Shown here: piece by piece, positions 31,089 through 42,915 of the stretch
Layout of the letters: each line of letters opens with the position of its first letter
How positions within the stretch are numbered: the first letter of the stretch is position 1
Origin: Nansenia antarctica
Taxonomy: Eukaryota > Chordata > Actinopteri > Argentiniformes > Microstomatidae
Assembly: GCA_963989245.1 (NCBI GenBank)
Contig: OZ022340.1
Coordinates: forward strand, 34,341,710 to 34,405,709
Direction of reading: 5' to 3'
DNA length: 64,000 bases
The notes under the pieces: model-generated
Databases searched by the model: none
What the model saw: the letters and a program-made list of their open reading frames with translations, nothing else
What the model was told of the DNA's origin: nothing
Made by a program: the position numbers and the translations under genes

Positions 31089-31301
31089 GGATTCAGTCGT
31101 GACGTCATGACGCCGGCCAGGGAGGCGTTGTCCATAGCGTTCTTCTGTCTGGCTGTCCTGGAAACCATAAGGGAAATAACTCTAAACCCGTCCTTATCTT
31201 GTCTTTCGAGATAGCGGGGATATTTTAAAATAATATATCGTTTTATTGATCCGTTTATTGGGGTAGGTATTTAGACTCCAGCTTTTTAACATTTAATCAA
31301 A
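31089..31301 (+). promoter_or_regulatory. pcyt2: PCYT2 promoter/5' UTR region with consensus CRE
   Basis: Between the edge of the hAT nest and the PCYT2 ATG there are only about 220 bases. They include a perfect cAMP-response palindrome TGACGTCA at 31100-31107, a CpG-containing GACGCCGGCCAGGGAGGCG stretch and an AT-rich leader. No clear TATA box at a useful distance was identified. The transcription start is not determinable by eye. Confidence 0.5.
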
Positions 31302-31423
31302 ATGATCAAGAACGGGCACCACGCAACGAATGAAGCGGAGAGATCACCCGGCGCCAAGCCGGAGGACTCAGCGTGCAGCCCGGAGAAGAGGCGGCGGACT
31401 GTCCGTGTGTGGTGTGACGGATG
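31302..31423 (+). CDS. pcyt2: PCYT2 exon 1 (ethanolamine-phosphate cytidylyltransferase)
   Basis: The ATG at 31302 has an A-rich upstream context (ATCAAA). The exon encodes MIKNGHHATNEAERSPGAKP and ends in RRRTVRVWCDG plus TG of a split cysteine codon. The donor is GTGAGT at 31424. The protein is the CTP:phosphoethanolamine cytidylyltransferase of the CDP-ethanolamine (Kennedy) pathway, which makes CDP-ethanolamine in the cytosol. VRVWCDGCYD is the start of the first nucleotidyltransferase domain. The variable N-terminal tail before RRRTVRVW is usual for the family. The codon is completed by exon 2 (TG|T). The first intron is about 21.4 kb, expanded by mobile elements. Confidence 0.93.
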
Positions 31424-31577
31424 GTGAGTGGAAGCTCACTAACTAGTTAGTTAGCTAGCATAACTACATTTCATGTTGTCTGTCATCTAATGTAGTTTAC
31501 TTTATTTCATTTGGTTTTGTTTCTTTTTCTTGCTGTGGAAGTTGCATAACCACCATGTTCCTCAATTGAGATTGGTT

Positions 31578-31751
<174 letters not shown>

Positions 31752-31752
<1 letters not shown>

Positions 31753-32917
31753 ATACATTCCTAAATAGTATTGACACAGAGTGTGTGTGACACAGTCTAT
31801 ATTGAAACACGTCGGTGCCTGTTACTACTGTTTGTATCTTTACAAGATATGTAGAGGGAACTGTAAATACATTTATGTATTCAACCATTTTTTAATTCAA
31901 CATATTTCCTTTACAGCTATTCACATTAAATTTAAACCAGGCGTTGGTATTAACTCAATAAAACTACACAGAAAAAGAAATTGTAACACTCCAATCCATT
32001 AAAAAAGTTATGTGCAACAAAGGGAAACCATCTACCATAGCACCCTTTGCTTTATAACAGGTGATAGTTTTAAAACTCATCATTGTATACTTTATCAAAA
32101 GTTGGGTGGACCTCGTTAAAGTGAAGTCCCGTAGATCTTCATTACTCCATTTTTGTGTAGAAAACCTACTGCATAAACTCCTGGCTTACCTAACCTTGTT
32201 ATTGAAATTCAAGAACATCAATTACCTAACTCAGTGTTTGGGAACAGGATTTTGGGAGACTTTTTTGGGTGTACCTTGGAAGTTAAATGCATCAATCTGG
32301 TGCACTTTGAGAGTAAAATTAAGAGGCTAGATCTATGAATAATGTTGTGCCTTTGTAAACAATTGTGTGCACTTATAAACAATTTAGCTGATCATAAACA
32401 CATTGTATGAATGAATGGTGATGATACAGCAAAAAAATCACAACCACAAAGCATTGGTAAATGAGACAATTTCACAAATGGTCAAAACACAAAATGGACA
32501 GTGTGTACAAGGTTGTGGTAGAGTTGAGGTGGTGTTGATCTGTTTCCCCTGCTGCCCCTGTCCCTCCGGTCAGAGAGTCTCCTGCTGATCGTTTTGTGTC
32601 TTCTGCTACCTGGAGTCTCTTCTGCTACAAAGAAACAAAATCTTGAAAAAAAGAGAGTAAAATCTGCTGTAATCATGGTCATGGTCACCGTCTTCATGAG
32701 TTCATATGAGGCAACAGCAAACTGACACCTCTCTGTACTCTGTCACCATGTGACAGGTGCTTGGGAGGGCATTACTATGACGCATGCTCTCTCTCACGCC
32801 ACATTCTCCTCAGCCTCAGGAAATTAGTAGCTTGTTAACACGGCACACCAGTAGAGTGGTTAGAAACAACGAACATACTGTAGGAGATACTGACAGGTGC
32901 AGAAACAACAATAGGGA
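31752..32917. other. PCYT2 intron 1, apparently unique sequence
   Basis: AT-rich intronic sequence. I see no coding exon, clear element or tandem repeat in it. Confidence 0.4.
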
Positions 32918-33530
32918 CTTGTTTAGTTGTCTAGGAGGCTTGTTTGAGTGACTTGTTTAGGAGGCTTGTTTAAGGGACTTGTTTAGGAGGCTTGTTTAAG
33001 GGACTTGTTTAGGAGGCTTGACTTGTTTAAGTGACTTGTTTAGGAGGCTTGTTTAAGTGACTTGTTTAGGGGGCTTGTTTAAGGGACTTGTTTAGAATGC
33101 TTTTTAAGGGACTTGTTTAGGAGGCTTGTTTAGGAGGCTTGTTTAAGTGTCTTGTTTAGGAGGCTTGTTTAAGCGAATTGCTTAGAAAGCTTGTTTAAGG
33201 GACTTGTTTAGGAGGCTTGTTTAAGTGTCTTATTTAGAAAGCTTGTTTAAGTGTCTTGTTTAGAAGGCTTGTTTAATGGACTTGTTTAGAAGGCTTGTTT
33301 AAGTGACTTGTTTAGAAGGCTTGTTTAAGGGACTTGTTTAGGGGGCTTGGTTAAGGGACTTGTTTAGGGGGCTTGGTTAAGGGACTTGTTTAGGAGGCTT
33401 GTTTAAGGGACTTGTTTAGGAGGCTTGTTTAAGGGACTTGTTTAGGAGGCTTGTTTAAGTTACTTGTTTAGGGGGCTTGTTTAAGGGACTTGTTTAGGAG
33501 GCTTGTTTAAGGGACTTGTTTAGGAGGCAT
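32918..33530. repeat. Minisatellite, unit about 24 bp
   Basis: More than 20 imperfect copies of a unit close to GGACTTGTTTAGGAGGCTTG plus TTTAA. Confidence 0.93.
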
Positions 33531-34139
33531 TATTGAGACAGAAAGTGTCTTCATAACATAAGTGTTTCAAGCCTCTTTGGCAGAGCTGCGTCCATCTCCA
33601 AAGTGTGGTACCAAGTGCTGCTCCCCAGAGTAATCATTATGTTCAAATCTGATAAACACAATGGGAAGAAAACATAGGAACATATTAAAATGTTTTAGTT
33701 GAGTCCCAAGTCTGCTGATAATAAAGCATGCAAAAGACTCAGTATAAGCCTTAGCAAACGGCTAAAAGCTGTTGGTCACATTCCTAATTTGAGCTTTGAC
33801 ATTTAGTTCAGGTTTTCACTGTTCACAAGTAGGGCTTTCACACCCCCATGGAACCGTTCCGGTTCACGTTCACGAACCAAGTCTGGAACTGGCCGGCGCG
33901 TTCCGACCGAAAATAAATCGGAGCCTGAAAAGTTGGTTCGCAGTGGGAACCAGAAAATAGTGGTTCTCAAGGCGAAACCAAAACGTAGAACAGTCACGTC
34001 ATCAGTGGGTGTGTCCTATTCTAGGCTGCAAAGACCAGCAAGAAGGAAGGAAACAAAATGTAATCTAATCTAAATCTAATAATTAGTGATAAAAACATTT
34101 ATCAAAAGTTTCATCATTCTCTATCTTCCTCACATGCTC

Positions 34140-34143
<4 letters not shown>
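33531..34143. other. PCYT2 intron 1, possible eroded hAT end
   Basis: No gene seen. TAGGGCTTTCACACC at about 33830, followed by GGTTCACGTTCACGAACC-type repeats, resembles a hAT terminus, but no convincing right end was found. Confidence 0.35.
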
Positions 34144-34196
<53 letters not shown>

Positions 34197-34200
34197 ACGC
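34144..34200. repeat. (CA)n microsatellite
   Basis: About 20 CA units followed by GCACAC variants. Confidence 0.9.
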
Positions 34201-34267
34201 GCGCGAACGTGAACTTCGTAAGCCATTTCTATTCCAGTAATAGAGCAGCTGGTTAGTAAGAGAACCT

Positions 34268-35487
34268 CAGTGTTTCCCCTAGGTTTGCTGCCTTGGGGGG
34301 GTGGCATGGACCAAGGCATGGACCCCCCCCCCCCCCCCAGGGGGTAAGACCCTGCCTCATACCAGCGTCATGTCCAGGGGTGTACTTGTACATTAAGCCG
34401 CCTCACGCTACGGAAACAGGAGATAGGCTCCTGCCCTATGGGCCATTAGGCTCCAGAACCATCGGTTCTCAAGGCTACTTACTTATGTGGTCTTGACTAC
34501 CTGTCCACTTTCTCACCTGGTTCTAGCTCTCTCTCTCTCTGGTGTGCCGACACCATCCTGCTCTCTCTCCTTCTCTCCCTCCCTATCCTCCTCTCTCCCT
34601 CCCTATCCTCCTCTCTCCCTTTTGCTGTCAACCAAAAGGTAAACAAAACAGCCAGAGTATTTATAATCTAATAAGAGGCATAAATTGATCCATATCAATT
34701 TATAACATAATTATAATTGAATATTGGATTGCTGTGGGCAATCCAGTCAGATAATGTCATTTTGACTTTACTCTCTCACCTGAAAAAAAATCGTATGTCC
34801 AACTATAAAAAACAAACATTTCCAATGCTTCAATCAACTGTCCATGTACTGTAAATATGCCATTATGGTATTACCATGAAGCCCAACTCTAGCAGAATAA
34901 GAAAGATAGTATATCTACTTTAAGTAAAATAATAAAGTGCCTCCAGTTAGCTCTTTAGCTGGCAAGTGTGCAAGGAGACTAGCTCATCTCATCACCTCTG
35001 AGCTAGCTAGCTTGCTAGTTCTTTGACACTATTTACACTATGGAACTATAGTCAGACACTTTCTAGTCACGATAATAATGACCAATTTTAACCAACTTTC
35101 TCTGTCAGAACACTCAGCAATTATATTTGCTAACGTTTCAACTTGCTTACTTTCAATCTGCAGACATCACAGCCGGCAAAAACTCTCACGTCTCGCGCGC
35201 ACACTTGCGCAAAATCTTGTATTATTCTCCAGCGCTGGCACAGCGCGAAGTGTGGAGATAGGTCTGGCTATGCAAGACTACGGCGGACTAACGTTACCAA
35301 CGAGCCTATGGGCTTGCCACTCGCCAGATTCGGGTTGGGTGCGTTTAAAAAACGCGGATATTTTAGCCTGCTTGTCAGATGTTTGGTGTCTACGTCCGTA
35401 ATAATTCCTCTTTCTTGGGGGGGGCGGGGGGTTCCGTTGGGAGGGAGGGCGGCCCGCCCCCCCAAGGCAATGGTAGGGGAAACACTG
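34268..35487. mobile_element. Probable non-autonomous hAT, ends CAGTGTTTCCCCTA
   Basis: CAGTGTTTCCCCTAGGTTTG at 34268 and, inverted, CAGTGTTTCCCCTACCATTG at 35487 agree, and both continue into CCTTGGGGGGG. The 8-bp flanks (GAGAACCT and GGTTGTAG) do not match, so either the duplication has eroded or the ends belong to different copies. No transposase was seen inside; there is a pyrimidine-rich repeat near 34540-34625. Confidence 0.6.
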
Positions 35488-35789
35488 GGTTGTAGAAAGT
35501 GTCTTTTGTTTTGTTTCATATAAAATAGTGTTTATTTCAGATACTGTAGTGGAAGATATTATCCTCCAGCACGACGTGGCTCTGTAAAAGAGATATTGTA
35601 TCTGGTACCATCTGCAAAAAGCTATGGACTAGTTTTTTTGTTTTTAGTCTTTGATACACATAAAGAAACCACAATAAAATGTAAGTAGAAAAGTGTTTTA
35701 GTTGAGGTACCGTAGGAAATCAAACATGGGCTTATAAAACCTCTCCATAACTGAACCATTATTTGACTTTTTTATATAGCCTCTATACA

Positions 35790-36312
35790 TCTTTGTACAC
35801 CAAACTGTACATATCTACCTTAACTGTACATATCTTACTACTATCCTCTCCTGTATACCTCTAACTACCGTACTTGCCGTACTTACTATCACTATCATGT
35901 TATCACTTTTTGCACTTCTGGTTAGTTGCTAAACTGCATTTTGTTTCTGGTACTTGTACTCTGCAAGGACGATAAAGTTGAATCTCATCTAATCTAACCA
36001 TTATTTGACAAAAAAAAGTAGATGATTGTATATGGTTCTGGCTGTACTCTGCAAAGACCGAGGTTCAGGTCTGCCTGACAGTGTGAAAGACCCCCAGTCT
36101 TGAATAACTCTGCACTGCACTTTATATATAGCACTATCCATGCACTGTCTGTCCTGTGTTGTCCTGTTTTTACCTGTTTTTGCATTTGTATTAACTTGTT
36201 TTGTTCATGTATATGTGAAAAAAGCATAAATGCACCTTCTGTAAATGCCAAAACAAATTCCTATATGTGTCAAGCATAATGGCAATAAACGTTATCTGAA
36301 TCTGAATCTGAA
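35790..36312 (+). mobile_element. Two adjacent LINE 3'-end fragments
   Basis: 35790-35998 ends ACGATAAAGTTGAATCTCAT and is the same family as 10190-10345. Next to it, 36100-36312 ends GGCAATAAACGTTATCTGAA followed by TCTGAA repeats, a second LINE-type tail. Neither retains coding sequence. Confidence 0.6.
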
Positions 36313-36489
36313 AAAGAGGAATGCTACACTATGCTCTCAGGGTAGAGTAGAACCTGGAGTCCTCACCTTCTAGTCAGTTCTCTGGGGATGAAGGATAATT
36401 CCCCATGTAATCTCAGAGCAGGTGCTAATGTCATTAACACACGAGAGAATAAGGGACCCACTGACACAGATACAGCCCTAGGCCGAGAC

Positions 36490-36660
36490 AGCGTTTTTAA
36501 ATTTATTTAAATTTATTCAAATATGTATTTTAGGGGATTTCTGCTTTTATTGGGATGGAGACAGTAAAACTTTACAGGAAGGATGGGTGAGAGAGGAGGG
36601 ATGACATGCAATGATATGTCGAGGGTCGGAATCGAACCAGGAACCTTGCTGTAGCGACTA
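36490..36660 (-). repeat. SINE-like fragment with tRNA B box
   Basis: On the minus strand CAAGGTTCCTGGTTCGATTC carries a B-box-like GGTTCGATTCC, followed by CATATCATTGCATGTC and a long AT-rich tail. No clear A box was seen. Confidence 0.4.
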
Positions 36661-36866
36661 GATGGAACCAAAAGTAAAAGTCGCTGAGAGACGCAAGGAG
36701 GGTCTTGATGATATTTGTATGACGCGCCAAAAAACTACTCGCTGAGATGAAAAAGTACATTTTATAGCATTTATTGGACAATCAAAGGACAATCAAACTT
36801 GGCAACGTACAAAAAATAATCATAGCGATCAATGCCGGAAATAACAATGAAAGTGTTCAGATGCAT

Positions 36867-37063
36867 AAAGACATCCCAATGTAAAGACATCTCAATGTAA
36901 AGACATCCCAATGTAAAGACATCCCAATGTAAAGACATCTCAATGTAAAGACATCCCAATGTAAAGACATCTCAATGTAAAGACCTCCCAATGTAAAGAC
37001 CTCCCAATGTAAAGACATACCAATGTAAAGACCTCCCAATGTAAAGACATACCAATGTAAAGA
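36867..37063. repeat. Minisatellite, unit about 16 bp
   Basis: About twelve copies of CAATGTAAAGACATCC with CT/AC variants. Confidence 0.93.
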
Positions 37064-37064
37064 C

Positions 37065-37200
37065 ATGCAGGTGCTTAAATTAACCTCACAATATCACCGC
37101 CCATAACCATGTGACTTCCCTCTCTCTCTACTCCCACCATGCAGGTGCCCAGGTGCTTAAATTAACCTCACAATATCACCGCCCATAACCATGTGACTTC
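37065..37200. repeat. Direct duplication of about 54 bp
   Basis: CAGGTGCTTAAATTAACCTC through CCATGTGACTTCC occurs twice (from about 37067 and 37148), separated by a short CTCTCTCT-containing spacer. Confidence 0.85.
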
Positions 37201-38157
37201 CAGAAGGTCTTAAATACTGTGATCAAAGCAATAAACAAACAGTCAACATAAACTCACAATTAACCCATTTGCTTTTTATACTAAATACACAATAAATCAC
37301 ATTCATGGCTCCTACACTTGTGATGATATGGTATGCGCATTTGTGTGCTACGCCACTAAGCGCCCCCCCATGCACCTTTTCTTAGGGATGGGTTAGGGTA
37401 AGGTCTGACCTTCTTAACACCTTCATAGATATCTTTTTCTGGTAGATATTTTCTTCAATGCGTTTCCAGAAATGATACCCCGAAGTCAAAGCCTTTGCTT
37501 ATCCCTATTCTTATGATGGTTGATAAATATATTTCTGACTTAATTTCCCCCCAAATTATGGAAAGCTGTTAGCTTTCATTTGACTCCCCAATTTGAATGC
37601 TCTGATGGTTTTCACACTTTGATCCTTTTACACAGAACTTTTCTGTAACAACACAAATAAATCGATTTCAATACCGTTTTTTTTTTTTTTACAAATACAC
37701 TTTTACACTAAGTGCCAAGGATAAGGGCGCCAGAACTTGACACCAGAGGGTCTTCCATGTTGTCTCCCTATAGTTGGCCATATTAGGAACTGCAGGATGT
37801 AAACAAAGCAGAGATCATACTTGATCTAGAAAGACTAGAAAGACTAGAAAGCCCAGCTGTGGGAATCCAAACAGACTTGTTGACGAGGCTCCACGCGCTG
37901 GACTTTGACCACTAGCTGGTCATTAGTAAGCCGTGGCATGCAACGTCACCGGTGTTGAAAAGCGGTTAGTTATCTTACTGTCACATCAGCACACACACAC
38001 ACACACACATACACACGTGCTAATGTTGTCATAGAGATTCAGGTGTGAGTGTGTAGAAGTTCTGTTTGGGTTAGTTTTTTAAGATATGTCTTATGTTAAT
38101 AGTAGATACTGTTATCGTTCCTTCAGGCCCTCTAGTAGGTCTCTGAGACACTGATTA
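37201..38157. other. PCYT2 intron 1, no feature recognised
   Basis: Non-coding sequence with a T run near 37678 and a short CA repeat near 37988. A GACTAGAAA triplication lies near 37829. Confidence 0.4.
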
Positions 38158-38490
38158 CAATGACATCACCCACTTGCGCTTGTCTCCCTGTCCCACAGTT
38201 ATGACATCACCCACTTGCGCTTGTCTCCCTGTCCCACAGTTATGACATCACCCACTTGCGCTTGTCTCCCTGTCCCACAGTTATGACATCACCCACTTGC
38301 GCTTGTCTCCCTGTCCCACAGTTATGACATCACCCACTTGCGCTTGTCTCCCTGTCCCACAGTTATGACATCACCCACTTGTGCTCGTCTCCCTGTCCCA
38401 CAGTTATGACATCACCCACTTGTGCTTGTCTCCCTGTCCCACAGTTATGACATCACCCACTTATGCTTGTCTCCCTGTCCCACAGTTATG
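38158..38490 (+). repeat. pcyt2: 41-bp tandem array copying the exon 2 splice acceptor
   Basis: Eight units of exactly 41 bp, each ending CTTGTCTCCCTGTCCCACAG with the AG ending at 38198, 38239, 38280, 38321, 38362, 38403, 38444 and 38485. Each is followed by TTATGACAT, the first nine bases of PCYT2 exon 2. A ninth copy (52792-52832) is the real acceptor of exon 2. The array therefore consists of polypyrimidine tract, 3' splice site and exon start, and was separated from exon 2 by insertion of the hAT 38491-52790. Confidence 0.95.
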
Positions 38491-38838
38491 CAGGGCTTAA
38501 AGTTCTCCGGCACGGTGCCGGATTTCCGGCGCGGGGGAATTTTGAGCAAAACAATTATTAAAAAATCACATGCTATTTGTTTACATCGTAATTTAAAGAG
38601 TCATCTTCAGCAAAGAGACAGTTCCGCCTACCAATGGTATCACATTGCTCAAGCCAACCAACGACTTCTAGCCAATCGGAGCTAGAGTAGTGGGGCGGGC
38701 CTTAAGAAGTTTGAATGAGTGTAATGTTAGCTTGTAGAGACGTTTGCTTTTAGCAGCCCGCTATCTCGCTAACTTTAGTAAGAGTCTATTAAAATGGTTT
38801 TAAGTTTCTTAAACCTGGCGAAGACACAGCTATACTAG

Positions 38839-39545
38839 AACGAGGAGTAAGCAATAAATGGCCCTGGGCATGGATAGAGGAGAGTAGTGACGGGAAGCCT
38901 TATGGGACGTGGTGCCTTAAACTGAGGGAGCCAGGTGCTTGTTTCTGTATGCCGTGCTCAAAGAAACTCATCTACGGCAGTAGTGGGAAGAAGGTTATTG
39001 CTCGACATGCCTCAGATCCCGGTCACCAAGCTTCGGTTCGAGCGCTTGCTCATACAACAACCTTGCCGGGAGCGACGGCTACAGGTACCACTTCATCTTC
39101 AATGACCGACCGTGTTTGCGAGCAAAAGATCTGAGTGTGCGCGTTTATAGCTGAACACGATCTGTCTTTCACAATGGCTCAGCCACTCGTCGATTTGTGC
39201 AAGAAGCTATCAGAAGACAAAAATGCACTGACAAAGCTGTCCGTTTCCAATCAGCACGCCAGCTATTTAAACACACACGGCCTTGCCCCGGAATAAAAAA
39301 AACGGCTGTGTGAAAAGCTTAAAAAAAGCAACGTTTTCAATGAATATCGACGAAGCTACTAATCTTAACATGGACAAAATCCTCAATGTCCTTGTTCGGT
39401 TTTTTGATGATGATCTGGCCAAAGTAACAACACAACACCTAGCCAGCAGGAAAGTAAACATCGCCAACTCGTCAGCCCTCATGCAGGAGCTCAAAGATAT
39501 CCTGGAGTCCAATGGTCTTGACTGGTCACTAGTCATCAGTATTCT
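38839..39545 (+). pseudogene. hAT transposase N-terminal fragments
   Basis: A first block encodes a BED-like zinc region (GTWCLKLREPGACFCMPCSK, then HASDPGHQASV). After a stop near 39133 a second block reads AQPLVDLCKKLSEDKNAL, and from about 39320 a third contains SMNIDEATNLNMDKILNVLV and TTQHLASRKVNIANS. This is the region of hAT transposases around the first catalytic aspartate (DEAT). Reading stops where the BEL/Pao LTR adjoins. In-frame stops (for example near 39295) and the loss of the C-terminal half make it a pseudogene. Confidence 0.75.
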
Positions 39546-39848
39546 ACTTGATGTAGATCTATTGTTATTGTTAAAGGAGCATAGTCTACTACTTGCTACT
39601 GAGATGCTAACCCGACGGATTGTCCGGTTGACGCGCCGTGTGTCCTAGTTTGATGTGTTGCTGTTGGTTATATAAGATCCGTAGTCGTTGGTTTGCTGAA
39701 TAATAAACATTTATTGTGTTACTATGTGCCATCAATGGCTTACTCACTGGTACAAACAATAACAATAACAAACTTAGCGCCCTTGCGGTCAAACCTATTT
39801 GCCCTTCCGGGGTCAACACCTGACGACAACAACAAATGTGCTACCTTA

Positions 39849-40738
39849 TAGGGGTGTAACGATACATCGATTCACATCGATACATCGATTCATTGACTAA
39901 CGATCTGATTACATCGACGCAATGTAAAAACATCGATATATATCGTCATCTTCTGCGTGACTGTCACCATTTCCGTGCAGCGCGCGACTAGCAGACGTTT
40001 ACACTCTCTGCTCGGTTGGGAAAACTCAAGTCAAGTCAACTCAATGTTGACTGACGCTGGCTGCGTTCGTCAAACACGCTCTGGAAATCTGATCAGCACT
40101 CGCGGAACGCCTCTTGTCCAATCAAATGACTTGACGTTGAACCCAGTGTTGCGCTCCGGCGCTCTCAGAGCGAGTTGACGAACGCAGCCCACATGTTACT
40201 GACGCTGTCAGCCAGTCAAACGCGGACTCCCAAACCCCACCTCTCCTCTCCTCTCTGCTCTGAGCTGTCCTTCCAAACCCACGTTGCGCTAGCCTGCCTA
40301 GCTTAGTTAGCTAACGTTAGCTACAATAACTTTGCGAATAAAACAAACAACAAGCACCGTGTGTTCCTCACAGCCCACCACAGGGACACACATCTACCTC
40401 CACGTCCACTGGGCTGCTACAGGCCAACTAGCCGCACAGACACACATATTCACAACACGGCATGCTAACAGAAGTTAAGCTAAAGCAGCTAACGTGTGTT
40501 TTTTGGGGGGGCATGGTAGGGTCGGGGAGGGGATACAACTTATACACACAAACAGACACACACACACGCACACAACATGATATCGCGTCATATCGATCAT
40601 ATCGTCATATCGATCTTGAATCGAATCGAATCGAAATCGTATCGTGACTGACATTGTGATATCGTCAAACATTGTATCGTCATACAAACAAATCGATATA
40701 ATATCGTATCGTGATGAAGCTGGTGATTTACACCCCTA
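39849..40738. mobile_element. Non-autonomous hAT in the BEL/Pao 3' LTR
   Basis: The ends TAGGGGTGTAACGATACAT and, inverted, TAGGGGTGTAAATCACCAG are flanked by a perfect 8-bp duplication CTACCTTA (39841-39848 and 40739-40746). Subterminal ATCGATA words occur at both ends. No transposase. Confidence 0.92.
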
Positions 40739-40955
40739 CTACCTTATATACACCTGCCTCAGGTATTGTGACAGCGCCACCCCATGCCCACACAGTGAAT
40801 TACAACATGTATCACAGGACCATATCTGGCTCCTACACACCGGCCCCTAACTGTTACTGGCACCGACATAACAATTTAAACAAAATACCATAAAAGGAGC
40901 AAACGTTATAACAGACCACAACCAATATAAAGTACAGAGTACAGACAAAACAAAT

Positions 40956-41266
40956 TTACCCTTCATGTAACAAACAAAGTTTCGTCACTGGCCTGTCAAT
41001 TGTACTTGATTTGGTCTGTAATCTCACAGAACGTACCAGCCCCTGTTTGTCTGGAAAAACCTCTATAACCTTGCCTAAGAACCACGAGGAGCTGAGGAAT
41101 CCATAATAACAACGATATCTCCCGCTGTCAAACTCCTTTTCTTCTGGCTCCATTTTTGCCTCTCCTGGAGCAAGGGCAAGTACTCCCGTATCCATCTCTT
41201 CCAGAAAAGATCCGAGAGGTACTGAACTTGTCGCCATTGTCTTCTCACATATGTGACACATCCCAA
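40956..41266 (-). pseudogene. BEL/Pao Pol C-terminus (DUF5641 region), separated part
   Basis: The minus-strand frames read RQWRQVQYLSDLFWKRWIRE, then (after a frame change) WFLGKVIEVFPDKQGLVRSV and RPVTKLCLL. This is the conserved C-terminal block after the integrase in BEL/Pao pol. It is the direct continuation of the pol block that stops at 44240; the two were separated by the insertion 41251-44232. There is a frame change between the two sub-blocks. Confidence 0.8.
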
Positions 41267-41323
41267 TGAAAAGGGCTACCTGTAGGCGAAATCATTTTTC
41301 TGTTTTTTACATGTGCTTAAACT

Positions 41324-42419
41324 CAGTGGCGGGCGGTGCATTTCACACCTAGGCCTTCAGTGATGTCCGACACATTCCTACCTGAATTATTCTACCTCTT
41401 AATACCATCGTTATGACGCCATGGCTCTAGAAACTAGACAGAAACACAGTATAACCGGGCGTTGCATCACCTTAACATAGTCAGACAAGTACAACAGAGT
41501 TATATTAATATTTCCGAAGCATTTTTAATCAATAAATCCGCATTTACAATGAAGAGTGTTAAACGAACATCTTTAAGATCGCTACATTACCCACGTCTGT
41601 CGTCTCGTCCACCATAATAGCGACAAAGGGTGCCTTTTTAATCTCCATTTTGATCTCTTCTCCCATCACTTCAGCAATAGCAAAAATCAGGTCGTTTTGT
41701 ATTTTGCCTGACGTCCCAGTAAACACTTTGTTTGTGGACAGGTGGTAATGTAAATCTGGGTTGTTTTCAGCCAGAAAAGAAAGAAGCTCAACGTAGTTTC
41801 CTCTGTTCGTGTCCCCTAAATGAAAGTTATTGTTTACCCAAAAACAGGACACAATCGATCAGTATTATCGATCAGTCAACGAAAGCTTTCGTTGTGGCGC
41901 TCCGTTTCCCTGCGCACTTTCAAAAGTTTCACATCTACCGGCATAGTTACGCATCTCAATAGTGAATATCAATAGTGCGTATCAATAGTGCGTATCAATA
42001 GTGCGTATCCAATCAAAAGACGTGCTGGGTGCTGACATCATTGAGCCTTACAGCAGGCGCCGTTGTTGCTTTTGCTCGCATCTACGTAGGTTTACTAGGT
42101 ACGCCACAGGTTTTCTCGTTCCAACGTTAAGTTACAGGTCGAATTCGCGGCACCGTTTATTGTGCAGGCAGGCAGATTTTGGAGCCCCCTAGCAACACAT
42201 TTTGATTGGATAAAAGCTCTAACATAAAGGCCAGCCCTCCAAATCTCAATCGGAGACTGGAAGCAGCGCAACCAAGAGGAAAGCTATGAAATGAAGAGAA
42301 TAGACTATGGGGAATCATTAATACATATTTGTGGAAAAAATATATTAAAATAAAATGTATATTCTGATGATGTTTAGGCCAGCAGAGAAGGCCTTGCTGG
42401 CCCTGACGGCACACCACTG
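41324..42419 (-). mobile_element. hAT element with perfect 8-bp duplication
   Basis: The ends CAGTGGCGGGCGGTG and, inverted, CAGTGGTGTGCCGTC are flanked by CTTAAACT on both sides (41316-41323 and 42420-42427). It holds a transposase fragment on the minus strand. Confidence 0.9.
41559..41852 (-). pseudogene. hAT transposase fragment (DUF4371-like)
   Basis: The reading frame contains NRGNYVELLSFLAENNPDL and KAPFVAIMVDETTDVGN, the region around the first catalytic aspartate in hAT transposases of the DUF4371/ZMYM-like group. Both ends are missing, since the host element is only 1.1 kb. Confidence 0.75.
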
Positions 42420-42530
42420 CTTAAACTACAGATTGTAAGCTTTCAAATGATGCATCATACATTGAAATTGGAAACAAATTGAAGACGACATGAGTATTTG
42501 AAAGTTGCTACACCTGAAATCACTAAGCAG

Positions 42531-42915
42531 AGAAAATCCCCTTCAAAGATGTTGTTTTTTTCTCACCTTCACAGCCAGGTAATGGGCGGTAACAATATCT
42601 TGTTAACCCCGCCCCCAACCACTCAGCTGTCAATATGTCAGTGTTACTCACTGGGTCAGACAGCTACAGTATAGCTAACATTATTACCTAGCAAGGTATT
42701 ACCTAAGCTAATTAGCCAGCTTATCATTATGGAGGCTTTATGGTTGTTGTAACTATTATTCTTTTAATGAAACAAAAAAGTATTGAATCAGAATCAGAAT
42801 TTATTTTACAGTACACAATAATACAACTCTTTGGCTGTGGTTCTTCAACATTAGCTTTGCAGCAACATAATCACATAATCACAACAATACCATCATCACA
42901 ATAATCACAAGTAAA
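42531..42915. other. Interior of the 41251-44232 insertion
   Basis: No gene. At 42784-42800 repeated GAATCA units followed by AATTTATTTTACAGTAC look like the 3' tail of a minus-strand LINE or SINE. Confidence 0.4.

Noticed and set aside
32918..33530. CRISPR-like regular repeats (also 36867-37063, 62371-62595, 63186-63895)
   Set aside because: Head-to-tail minisatellites without unique spacers, in a vertebrate genome.
34268..35487. Confident hAT with target duplication
   Set aside because: Ends match but flanking 8-mers do not, so reported only as probable.
39560..39590. GTTAT as target duplication of the BEL/Pao element (GTTAT also follows 51845)
   Set aside because: Using it would extend the left LTR by about 20 bases not shared with the right LTR.
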